DNA of 64,000 nucleotides from assembly GCF_006065315.1 (NCBI RefSeq), contig NZ_CP040749.1, positions 1-64,000 of the forward strand, in the 5' to 3' direction. Shown here piece by piece: positions 28,151 to 34,998 of the stretch (position 1 is its first letter; every line of letters starts with the position of its first letter). The notes under the pieces are model-generated. The model did no database searches and was not told the DNA's origin. It saw only the letters and a list, made by a program, of their open reading frames with translations. Made by a program: the position numbers and the translations under genes. This stretch comes from Aureibaculum algae. GTDB lineage: Bacteria > Bacteroidota > Bacteroidia > Flavobacteriales > Flavobacteriaceae.

Positions 28151-28726
28151 TTATAGTTTAGCGTAATAGTATTCTTCAGTAAACTTTATTGGTATAGAAA
28201 CTCGAGTTTGATCCCACGCAAGCACCATGTTGGCATTTTTATTTATTCTTTTAAATCCGATAGAAAAAACGGATAAGCGTTCTGCTTTTTTTACAGTCAC
28301 TTTAATTTGGGCAACATTTGTGGAAGGGTTATATTGAAAAGCACCCCAAGTATCTACTTCACTATTTAGTATTATTTCCCATTCTTTTTCACCAGGTATT
28401 GTTAATAGTACATAAGTTCCGGCCTTAACTAAAGTTTCTCCGAAAAAAATATCTTTATAAAACTTAACTTCTGTAGCTTCATTGGCTCCAGTTCTCCAAA
28501 TGTTACCGTAAGAAATTTGATCTGTAAGTTGTTCTTTATCACCTTTTAAAGATGGTCTTCCGTAAATTACTTTAACCATTGGCATAGATACGCTCGAGGC
28601 TCTTAAATAAGCAATATCTTGTGGAACTTCATCTAATTTTTGAAAGTCTTGAGCAACGATTGTTGTAGTAAATAGTATTATGATCATTGTGATACTCTTG
28701 GTTGTTAACATAGCAATTTTATTCAT
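28151..28726 (-). CDS. DUF2911-domain secreted protein
   Basis: 191 residues with a signal peptide (about 1-25, ending TIVAQ). The rest is a DUF2911 domain, recognisable by VKVIYGRPSLKGDKE, the phrase GNIWRTGANEATEVKFYKD, AGTYVLLTIPGEKEWEIILN and WGAFQYNPSTNVA. The domain is common in Bacteroidetes and has no established function. The gene carries one of the four TTTTCAGGA-N15-TTGTTTT elements about 60 bp upstream, which links it to the ECF sigma system at 30263. Confidence 0.88.
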   Translation of the reverse strand: MNKIAMLTTKSITMIIILFTTTIVAQDFQKLDEVPQDIAYLRASSVSMPMVKVIYGRPSLKGDKEQLTDQISYGNIWRTGANEATEVKFYKDIFFGETLVKAGTYVLLTIPGEKEWEIILNSEVDTWGAFQYNPSTNVAQIKVTVKKAERLSVFSIGFKRINKNANMVLAWDQTRVSIPIKFTEEYYYAKL

Positions 28727-28788
28727 AGTATAAATTTTATTGAGGTCACCGTCTTTTAGGTTTAAGTATTTATTTGCGACCTGTGAAC

Positions 28789-28823
28789 TAAAAACAACTA
28801 GAGCTTAAATAGTCCTGAAAAAA
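28789..28823 (-). promoter_or_regulatory. ECF-type promoter candidate for the DUF2911 gene
   Basis: On the minus strand: TTTTTTCAGGA (28813-28823), 15 nt, then TTGTTTTTA (28789-28797). Both blocks and the spacing are identical to the copies at 28983-29018 and 30782-30816. The predicted leader is about 55 nt. Confidence 0.5.
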
Positions 28824-28884
28824 GATGATTTATTTTAATTTTCTATATAAATACTGTGTTGGATGGGTGTGAATTTTTTTATAT

Positions 28885-28917
28885 AAAAAAGCACCCTTTT
28901 GAAAAAGGATGCTTTAT
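28885..28917 (-). terminator. Terminator of the candidate small RNA
   Basis: Stem of about 13 bp (AAAGCATCCTTTT with AAAAGGGTGCTTT on the minus strand, one G-U pair, 2-3-nt loop), followed by a T-run on that strand. Confidence 0.75.
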
Positions 28918-28978
28918 TAACTCTGATATGTAAAAAAAATAAAATGCGTCTGCGTTAAATTGTTTTGCAGACTCCCCT
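28885..28978 (-). ncRNA. Candidate small RNA with its own promoter and terminator
   Basis: Between the ECF-type element at 28983-29018 and a terminator lie about 95 nt with no ORF. On the minus strand the interval begins near CTAGGGGAGTCTGC, holds a hairpin with stem GTCTGC/GCAGAC (28948-28953 with 28967-28972, 13-nt loop), an AT-rich spacer, and ends in a hairpin GCATCC/GGGTGC (28891-28912, one G-U pair, flanked by A and T runs) followed by six or more T (28890-28885). It is a complete short transcription unit on paper. Transcription is not shown by the sequence, and the boundaries are approximate. Confidence 0.4.
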
Positions 28979-28982
28979 AGAG

Positions 28983-29018
28983 TAAAAACAATCGTGTCCT
29001 TAAATATCCTGAAAAAAA
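28983..29018 (-). promoter_or_regulatory. ECF-type promoter candidate with no CDS behind it
   Basis: Minus strand TTTTTTTCAGGA (29007-29018), 15 nt, TTGTTTTTA (28983-28991). It matches the elements before the DUF2911 gene and fecR. The only thing downstream before a terminator is the candidate small RNA. Confidence 0.5.
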
Positions 29019-29031
29019 GTTATTTATAAAA

Positions 29032-29059
29032 AAAATATCCCCTTTTAAGGGGATATTTT
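29032..29059 (-). terminator. Terminator after the FPITV-repeat lipoprotein gene
   Basis: Perfect 11-bp inverted repeat (AAAATATCCCC / GGGGATATTTT) with a 6-nt loop and a following T-run on the minus strand, 24 bp past the stop codon. Confidence 0.85.
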
Positions 29060-29082
29060 GACATTTTATGTGGTTTTAATGA

Positions 29083-30162
29083 CTAATTACAAGCACTTTC
29101 AAATCGCAGACGATCATCATCATCTTTAAAGTCAATTCTATTTTGTCCGGTAACTAAATCAATCTCCGTTAAGGTCCAAATATTAGAAACTTCTACTAAG
29201 CCTATAATAGAGATATCAAATTCTATATTTTGTCCCGTACCCACAGCTGTCCAAGTTCCAGAAAATATTGGTAGTGGTATGCCTAGTAAAGTAACTGTAA
29301 CCGTACCATTGGTTGCAAAGTTAAATTGGTATAGTGGATATAGTAAGTCTAAATTTAACGAATTTAGGGTTAATCGGTTTATCTTCCAATCATCACAACC
29401 CGTTAACAAGTCTTTAAATTCTTGTAATTCACATGCTATACAATCATCATCATTATAGTCATAATCGTCATCTTCATCGCATACATCTATTGATGAGGTG
29501 ATTTCGGATTCTAGTTCTTGCATTGAATTTGTAGTAATTTCGGTATCATCACTTCTAATTACAACAACTGGAAATTCAATATTCGATATATCATCAGATT
29601 TAAAATCTTCTATAAAATCAAATAATTCTCGATCATTTTGTAGTTCATCTTTGTCAAATTGTTCGGTAACGGTATTGAAAGTTGAAACTGTAATTGGAAA
29701 AACAAAATCTACACATTCAATATCTTGGTCTATTTCATTTTCACCTTGACAAGTACTTGCAAGAGCATCAAATTGACTCTGATTGTTAAGGGTTACTTCT
29801 TTAAAATCTTCTTGAGTTACCGTTATTGGAAATTGAATTTGCATTGTATCAGCGTCATCATCATGATCATCAAATATATTTTCAACGGTTTCAAAATCAT
29901 CTGCTGAATTTACGATAACCTGAATACCATTGGCAAATACTGTAATAGGAAATTGTATAGATAAACAATTTGCTTTGTCTATAATGTTATCGAACGAACC
30001 ATCTTTCAAGGTAGTGCGTTTCATTAAACCCGCTAGATTTGAATCAGCGGTAAAAGAAGATTCATTTGGACCAGGAATCAAAACAGATTCTTCATTTCTA
30101 CAGGAAATGAAAATTAATAATACTAAGAGTAATAATTTGGTAGTTTTTATCGTTTGCTTCAT
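29083..30162 (-). CDS. Acidic lipoprotein with four FPITV-type repeats
   Basis: 359 residues using ATG at 30160-30162 (MKQTIKTTKLLLL). A longer frame from 30207 would start inside the promoter element and lacks a signal sequence at its N-terminus. The lipobox LIFISC places lipidated Cys21. Four repeats of about 50-60 residues begin with a hydrophobic strand: LSIQFPITV, MQIQFPITV, VDFVFPITV and NIEFPVVV, each followed by an acidic helix. A very acidic stretch (CDEDDDYDYNDDDC) precedes a C-terminal beta domain (about 255-359). I recognise no named family. Its promoter element and place beside the sigma/FecR/TonB genes suggest it is exported with that receptor system; Asp clusters could bind metal, which is speculation. 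Confidence 0.8.
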   Translation of the reverse strand: MKQTIKTTKLLLLVLLIFISCRNEESVLIPGPNESSFTADSNLAGLMKRTTLKDGSFDNIIDKANCLSIQFPITVFANGIQVIVNSADDFETVENIFDDHDDDADTMQIQFPITVTQEDFKEVTLNNQSQFDALASTCQGENEIDQDIECVDFVFPITVSTFNTVTEQFDKDELQNDRELFDFIEDFKSDDISNIEFPVVVIRSDDTEITTNSMQELESEITSSIDVCDEDDDYDYNDDDCIACELQEFKDLLTGCDDWKINRLTLNSLNLDLLYPLYQFNFATNGTVTVTLLGIPLPIFSGTWTAVGTGQNIEFDISIIGLVEVSNIWTLTEIDLVTGQNRIDFKDDDDRLRFESACN

Positions 30163-30198
30163 TGTGCAATATAAATTGTTAATACTATTGTATACATA

Positions 30199-30230
30199 GT
30201 AAAACAATTAAACGTAAAAAACTCCTGAAA
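30199..30230 (-). promoter_or_regulatory. ECF-type promoter candidate for the lipoprotein gene
   Basis: Minus strand TTTTCAGGA (30223-30231), 15 nt, TTGTTTTAC (30199-30207), about 37 nt before the chosen ATG. It has the same spacing as the three other copies and one or two mismatches in the flanks. Confidence 0.45.
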
Positions 30231-30262
30231 ATTTTTACTTATAATTAATAAATAGAAAATTT

Positions 30263-30775
30263 ATGACCCAAAACAAGTCTGTATGTGATGAAAGTGTTTT
30301 TGCTTCTATTTATAATTCATATGCTAAAGACCTTCATAATTACCTTTATTATAAATATGGCGATCGCTACGACCCAAATGATACGGTACAAGAAGCTTTT
30401 GTTAAATTATGGAACAATTGTAAAGAAGTGACGTTCGAAAAAGCGAAAGGTTTCGTTTTTATGGTATCGAAAAACATGATGTTAAACGAAATAAAACATC
30501 AAAAGGTAGTTTTAAAACATCAACAAGTAAAGCCAAAGGATTATACAAATGAAAATCCGGAGTTTATCTTAGAAAAAGAACAATTTTATAAAAAATATCA
30601 ACGTGCATTATCGAAGTTAACAGAAGACCAACGGGTTGCTTTTTTACTTTGCAAAACGGAAGGTAAAAAGCATCAAGAAATAGCCGATATGCTTAATATT
30701 ACCAAGAAGGTTGCTGAATATAGAATTTATACGGCCTTTAATATTATTAAAGCTGAAATAAAAGAATTAAATTAA
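30263..30775 (+). CDS. ECF-subfamily RNA polymerase sigma factor
   Basis: 170 residues, the size of a minimal ECF sigma. Region 2 is visible in NSYAKDLHNYLYYKYGDRYDPNDTVQEAFVKLWNN and region 4 in LTEDQRVAFLLCKTEGKKHQEIADMLNITKKVAEYRI, a helix-turn-helix. It belongs to the Bacteroidetes FecI-like group and is followed 50 bp later by its FecR-type partner and then a TonB receptor. A sigma factor like this is released when the receptor binds substrate. The four TTTTCAGGA-N15-TTGTTTT elements around it are its best candidate targets. Confidence 0.93.
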   Translation: MTQNKSVCDESVFASIYNSYAKDLHNYLYYKYGDRYDPNDTVQEAFVKLWNNCKEVTFEKAKGFVFMVSKNMMLNEIKHQKVVLKHQQVKPKDYTNENPEFILEKEQFYKKYQRALSKLTEDQRVAFLLCKTEGKKHQEIADMLNITKKVAEYRIYTAFNIIKAEIKELN

Positions 30776-30781
30776 TTGATA

Positions 30782-30816
30782 TTTTTTCAGGACTTTTATA
30801 AACTTTATTGTTTTTA
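30782..30816 (+). promoter_or_regulatory. ECF-type promoter candidate for fecR-TonB receptor
   Basis: TTTTTTCAGGA (30782-30792), 15 nt, TTGTTTTTA (30808-30816), in the sigma-fecR spacer. If the second block is a -10 element, the transcript would start only a few bases before the ATG at 30826, so translation may begin at ATG 30835 or be nearly leaderless. Confidence 0.5.
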
Positions 30817-30825
30817 AGTAAATAA

Positions 30826-31746
30826 ATGAATTTAATGAACCAAGAAGAATTATTAAAAAAATGGTTATCTAATGATCTGACCGACGCCGAACTGAAAGAG
30901 TTTGAGCAGTCAGAAGATTATGTGCTACATACTGAAATTGTTGAAGGAGCTCAGCAATTTAAGGCTTCTAACTTTTCGAAACCGAGATCGTACGATGAGT
31001 TTAAGACCATACGTAATGGGCAAAAGAAATCTAAAGTAGTACGACTTAATACTCGTAAAATTTTATGGAGAGTTGCTGCAATTCTTATTATCAGTTTGGG
31101 AATGTTCTTTACATTTTTTAGCGACCGATCTACAACAGTTAAAACACTTGCTAGTCAAAAACAGACCTTTAAGTTACCAGATGCTTCTACCGTAATATTA
31201 AATAATCTTTCTACAATTAGCTATAATAAAAAGAGTTGGGACGAGAAAAGAGAACTAAGGCTAAAAGGTGAAGCTTTTTTCAAAGTGGCTAAAGGTTCTA
31301 AGTTTGATGTAATTACAAGTGCCGGTGTTGTTTCTGTGCACGGTACACAATTTACTGTGAACCAGCGTGATGGGTTTTTTGAGGTTAAATGTTTTGAAGG
31401 GGTTGTACAGGTAGAAAGTGATGCCTTTAATCAAGTGTTAACGATTGGTAAATCATTGAGAATTCGTAACGGCGAACTGTCTTTAGATGAAGTTTCGCAA
31501 AGTGAACCTTCTTGGATTACGAATAAAAGCACGTTTAAAAGCATTCCTTTAATTGAGGTGCTGAATGAATTAGAACGACAATTTGCGGTCAAAATTACCG
31601 TTAAGAATATTGATACTGATCAATTATTTACGGGTGGCTTTACCCATTTAAACCTTGAACAGGCACTTCAATCTGTCACGAGTTCTTTTAACTTGAAGTA
31701 TACGAAAGAAGGACCGACTAAAATTTTGTTATACACGAGTGAATAA
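30826..31746 (+). CDS. FecR-family anti-sigma factor
   Basis: 306 residues from ATG 30826, or 303 from ATG 30835. The cytoplasmic N-terminal part (1-85) binds the sigma factor. One membrane helix (about 86-103, VAAILIISLGMFFTFF) leads to the periplasmic FecR domain with FKLPDASTVILNNLSTISY, LRLKGEAFFKVAKG and VHGTQFTVNQR. A C-terminal DUF4974-type segment follows (FKSIPLIEVLNELERQFAVK). It transmits the signal from the TonB receptor encoded immediately downstream, whose start overlaps this stop by 8 bp. Confidence 0.93.
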   Translation: MNLMNQEELLKKWLSNDLTDAELKEFEQSEDYVLHTEIVEGAQQFKASNFSKPRSYDEFKTIRNGQKKSKVVRLNTRKILWRVAAILIISLGMFFTFFSDRSTTVKTLASQKQTFKLPDASTVILNNLSTISYNKKSWDEKRELRLKGEAFFKVAKGSKFDVITSAGVVSVHGTQFTVNQRDGFFEVKCFEGVVQVESDAFNQVLTIGKSLRIRNGELSLDEVSQSEPSWITNKSTFKSIPLIEVLNELERQFAVKITVKNIDTDQLFTGGFTHLNLEQALQSVTSSFNLKYTKEGPTKILLYTSE

Positions 31747-34249
31747 ATTAAAATGCTTTGTACTTGTAATTTACCTTTTTAACGGCTCCTTATTGTTTGC
31801 ACAAGACAATAATGGTAAAAAACCGCTCGTTGAAATATTAGTAGATTTACAAGTGCGTTTTGATTACGAATTTACTTATGCAGATCAGATTGTAAAAAAT
31901 ATTTTTATTTTAACTCCTGACCCCAAATTAAATCTAAAAGAGGCCGTTGAATATCTTCACGAAACAACTGGACTTGAATTTAGGTTTCTTGATGGCAATT
32001 ATATAGTCATTAATAAAATTAATACGGCTTTCAATATTTGTGGATTTTTAATTGATCAGGTTGATCAAACGCCAATAGCTTCTGCTTCTATAATTGGTGA
32101 TGCAGACGCTACAATCTCAGATGCAAAGGGGTTCTTTAGTTTAACCGTAGCAGACAAAAATGAAATCATTGACATACGTCATTTAAGTTACGCACCCGTA
32201 ATTTTCACATCGGCTGATTTTAATACGAAAGCTTGCGACACCATAAAGCTTAGTCTTCAAAATGAATCTTTAGATGAAATAGTGCTGGCAAATTATATTG
32301 CCAAGGGTATTAATAAACTTGCCGACGGAAGCATGCAAATTAATTTTAAAAATTTCGATCTTGTTCCGGGCTTAATAGAAACGGATGTGTTACAGACGGT
32401 ACAAGCTTTACCAGGTGTTCAAAGTGCTGATGAAACGGTTTCTAATATTAATATTCGCGGAGGAACAAATGCGGAAAATCTACTCTTGTGGGATGGTATA
32501 AAGATGTATCAATCTGGACACTTTTTCGGATTAATTTCGGTGTTTAATCCTTTAATTACATCTAAGGTGTCCTTGATAAAAAATGGAACAGGCGTTGATT
32601 ATACGGATGGGGTTTCAGGAACCATTCTAATGAATACGGACGATAAGATAACTGATAAATTTACTGGTAGTTTGGGGTCTAATTTCACAAATGCTAATGT
32701 TTTTATTGACGTACCAGTTGGTACAAAGTCTTCGGTTCAAATTGCAGCGAGAAAAGCAATAAATGACTTTGTAGAAACACCAACATACACGGCCTATTAT
32801 GATCGTGTTTTACAAGATAGTGAAGTAGATAAAAATTCGTCTCAAGTTGTACACTCCGGTATTTCTTTTGATTTTTATGATACTTCCATAAGGTGGCTGT
32901 ACCGTCCCAGTTCAAGAGATGTAATTCGATTTAACTTTATTAAAGTTAATAATGAATTAATCTTTAACGAAAAAGATGAGCAAAACCAACAAGCAAGTTC
33001 ACGAGAGAGTCGATTAATTCAAAATACAACTGCCGAAGGGGTGTATTACCAAAGAGATTGGTCAAATAAATTTAAAACTAGTATTCAAATTTATGAGACT
33101 GATTACCGACTCAATGCGATTAATGTAGATGTTTTAGAAAATCAGCGTTTAGAACAAGAAAACAAGGTTTCAGAGTCTTCATTAAAATTAAAAACAACAT
33201 ATATTTCAAGTCCACAATGGTCTTTTATTAATGGATATCAATTTATAGAATCAGGCATCTCCAATCTTACCGATGTTGACGATCCTAGATTTTTAACTTT
33301 AGAAACAGAGGTAATTCGTGAGCATGCGGTTTTTTCTGCTGTAAATTTTAGTTCTGAATCCAGGAACACTCAAATAAAAGGAGGGTTGAGATATACCTAT
33401 GTAGAAAAATTTAAACAACATTTAATAGAACCTAGAATTGCAATTAATCAGCGGTTTGCAGACTATTTTAACTTGGAAATTGCAGGAGAATTGAAACATC
33501 AAAATACCTCTCAAATTATTAATTTTCAAAATGACTTTTTAGGGGTTGAAAAAAGAAGATGGCGTCTGTCAAACCAAGAAGAAGTTCCAATTATTCAAAG
33601 CAAACAAGCTTCTCTAGGTCTCAGTTTTTCAAATAGAGGCTGGTTGATTAGTGCAACTGGATATCATAAAAATGTAGATCAAATTACATCACAGAGTCAA
33701 GGATTTTTAGGACCTCATATCTATGATCAATCGATAGGCTCTTATACCGTCAATGGTCTAGACGTTCTGATAAATAAACGAATAAAAAGGATCAGTAGTT
33801 GGTTGAGCTATTCGTATGGCAAAAACACGTATACTTTTGACGAATTTATTCCTTCAAAATTTCCAAATAACGTTGATGTAACGCATGCAGTAACGCTAGG
33901 ATCTACTTTTTCTGCAGCCAACTTTAAATTTTCTGCTGGTCTTAACTACTATACTGGTAAACCCACTACACGCCCAATCGGAAACCAACAGGTTGAAGAA
34001 AACACTATTCAATATGAAACTACCAATAGTAGTCGCCTTGAAGACTATTTGCGATTAGATGCATCTGCAGTTTATGAATTTAAAATTGTTTCAGGAATCC
34101 GAGCTAAAGCTGGGGTATCGGTTTTAAATGTGTTGAATCAAGAAAATAGAATCTCCAATTTTTATCGTGTTCAAGAAGGGCAAATTGAACAAGGAACTAA
34201 AAACGCATTAGCCTTTACGCCCAATGCTGTGTTCAGCATATTGTTTTAG
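31739..34249 (+). CDS. TonB-dependent receptor with N-terminal signalling domain
   Basis: 836 residues with a GTG start at 31739 that overlaps fecR by 8 bp; no ATG lies near the N-terminus and the signal peptide (VLVIYLFNGSLLFAQ) follows at once. Residues about 25-95 resemble an STN (secretin/TonB short N-terminal) domain, the part that contacts FecR. A carboxypeptidase-like domain comes next (TPIASASIIGDADATISDAKG), then the plug (ETDVLQTVQALPGVQSADE, INIRGGTNAENLLLWDGI) and the barrel. It has no SusD partner, so its ligand is probably not a large glycan. The sigma/FecR/receptor trio is a complete cell-surface signalling set. Confidence 0.9.
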   Translation: MNKLKCFVLVIYLFNGSLLFAQDNNGKKPLVEILVDLQVRFDYEFTYADQIVKNIFILTPDPKLNLKEAVEYLHETTGLEFRFLDGNYIVINKINTAFNICGFLIDQVDQTPIASASIIGDADATISDAKGFFSLTVADKNEIIDIRHLSYAPVIFTSADFNTKACDTIKLSLQNESLDEIVLANYIAKGINKLADGSMQINFKNFDLVPGLIETDVLQTVQALPGVQSADETVSNINIRGGTNAENLLLWDGIKMYQSGHFFGLISVFNPLITSKVSLIKNGTGVDYTDGVSGTILMNTDDKITDKFTGSLGSNFTNANVFIDVPVGTKSSVQIAARKAINDFVETPTYTAYYDRVLQDSEVDKNSSQVVHSGISFDFYDTSIRWLYRPSSRDVIRFNFIKVNNELIFNEKDEQNQQASSRESRLIQNTTAEGVYYQRDWSNKFKTSIQIYETDYRLNAINVDVLENQRLEQENKVSESSLKLKTTYISSPQWSFINGYQFIESGISNLTDVDDPRFLTLETEVIREHAVFSAVNFSSESRNTQIKGGLRYTYVEKFKQHLIEPRIAINQRFADYFNLEIAGELKHQNTSQIINFQNDFLGVEKRRWRLSNQEEVPIIQSKQASLGLSFSNRGWLISATGYHKNVDQITSQSQGFLGPHIYDQSIGSYTVNGLDVLINKRIKRISSWLSYSYGKNTYTFDEFIPSKFPNNVDVTHAVTLGSTFSAANFKFSAGLNYYTGKPTTRPIGNQQVEENTIQYETTNSSRLEDYLRLDASAVYEFKIVSGIRAKAGVSVLNVLNQENRISNFYRVQEGQIEQGTKNALAFTPNAVFSILF

Positions 34250-34288
34250 AAAGTAATACCTTTGATTGAAATGTAAAGATTACTTCCA

Positions 34289-34447
34289 TTGCAAGCCAGG
34301 TGTCTTAAAATAACAAAACCTGCTCAAGTAAACTATGAATGTCGGGATTCATTGCACGTTGTGCAATGGGCCCTACTATCCAGTACTGCAATTACAACTA
34401 CCTGTCTTTGCAAGCCAGGTGTCTTAAAACAACAAAACCTGCTCAAG
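34289..34447. repeat. Two direct 40-bp repeats beside the tmRNA gene
   Basis: 34289-34328 and 34408-34447 are 40-bp direct copies with one mismatch, beginning TTGCAAGCCAGGTGTC and ending ACCTGCTCAAG, 79 bp apart. The second copy supplies the left arm of the terminator at 34434-34464; the first has lost the right arm. A small hairpin (ATTGCAC/GTGCAAT, 34351-34367) lies between them. It looks like a partial duplication of the terminator region. Confidence 0.85.
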
Positions 34448-34464
34448 AAATCTTGGCAGGTTTT
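34434..34464. terminator. Bidirectional terminator between the TonB receptor and tmRNA
   Basis: Stem AAAACCTGC / GCAGGTTTT (9 bp) extended by CAAGA / TCTTG across a one-base bulge, followed by TTTTTT on the plus strand. It ends the receptor transcript and lies 37 bp past the mature 3' end of the minus-strand tmRNA. Confidence 0.85.
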
Positions 34465-34500
34465 TTATGTTTTAATCCACAACATAGTTGTGAATGATCG

Positions 34501-34892
34501 TGGAGACGGAGGGACTCGAACCCTCGTCCAAACAAGCAACTAAAGTGCTTTCTACATGCATAGTCATCGTTTAATTTTCGTCCAAAAGCTGACCGACAAC
34601 CGCCCACTTTTAGCTTATCTTCTTTAGTTTCAAAACACTAGCGAAGTATAGCATTTCTATGTCAATTTTTACGATGTCTCAAACTTGAACGCCATTAACA
34701 AAGGCTGTCAGGAGACATAAAGCTTCTCTACCTAGTAGAGACGAGGCTAAATCCTACTGTAATTCGGATTATGCAGCTAAAGCGTAGTTATTCTCGCCGT
34801 TTAAAGTGTTGAAATTGAGTTTTACGAGTACTATTTCATTGCTCGACATGCTTACAGTTCAATTGGTCTTGCTGTCAAAACCAGTCGCCCCC
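34501..34892 (-). ncRNA. ssrA: tmRNA (transfer-messenger RNA)
   Basis: The minus strand starts GGGGGCGACTGGTTTTGACAG and ends with a tRNA-like T arm (GGGTTCGAGTCCC) and CGTCTCC plus discriminator A. The 7-bp acceptor stem pairs GGGGGCG with CGTCTCC using two G-U pairs. CCA is not encoded. The internal reading frame on the minus strand at 34798-34769 encodes the proteolysis tag GENNYALAA followed by TAA. About 392 nt, normal for Bacteroidetes. It rescues stalled ribosomes and tags the peptide for degradation. Confidence 0.97.
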
Positions 34893-34910
34893 AATTTATT
34901 ATTTAATTTA

Positions 34911-34939
34911 CAAAGATAGTTATAATTTTGAAATCAAAA
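34911..34939 (-). promoter_or_regulatory. Predicted ssrA promoter
   Basis: Minus strand TATCTTTG (34911-34918), a perfect TAnnTTTG box, with TTTTG 16 nt upstream (34935-34939). It sits 19 bp before the mature tmRNA 5' end, leaving a short leader for RNase P to remove. Confidence 0.6.
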
Positions 34940-34998
34940 CTTGTTAAATACCTTATTTCATAATACCTTGCAACAAAATCTGTACCAAAACCTAACAT

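Noticed and set aside
30163..30207. N-terminal 15-residue extension of the FPITV lipoprotein
   Set aside because: It would start within the TTGTTTT block and bury the lipoprotein signal peptide inside the protein.
34289..34543. 84-codon plus-strand ORF in front of ssrA
   Set aside because: It consists of the direct repeats, the terminator and the 3' end of tmRNA read on the wrong strand; no protein-like composition.
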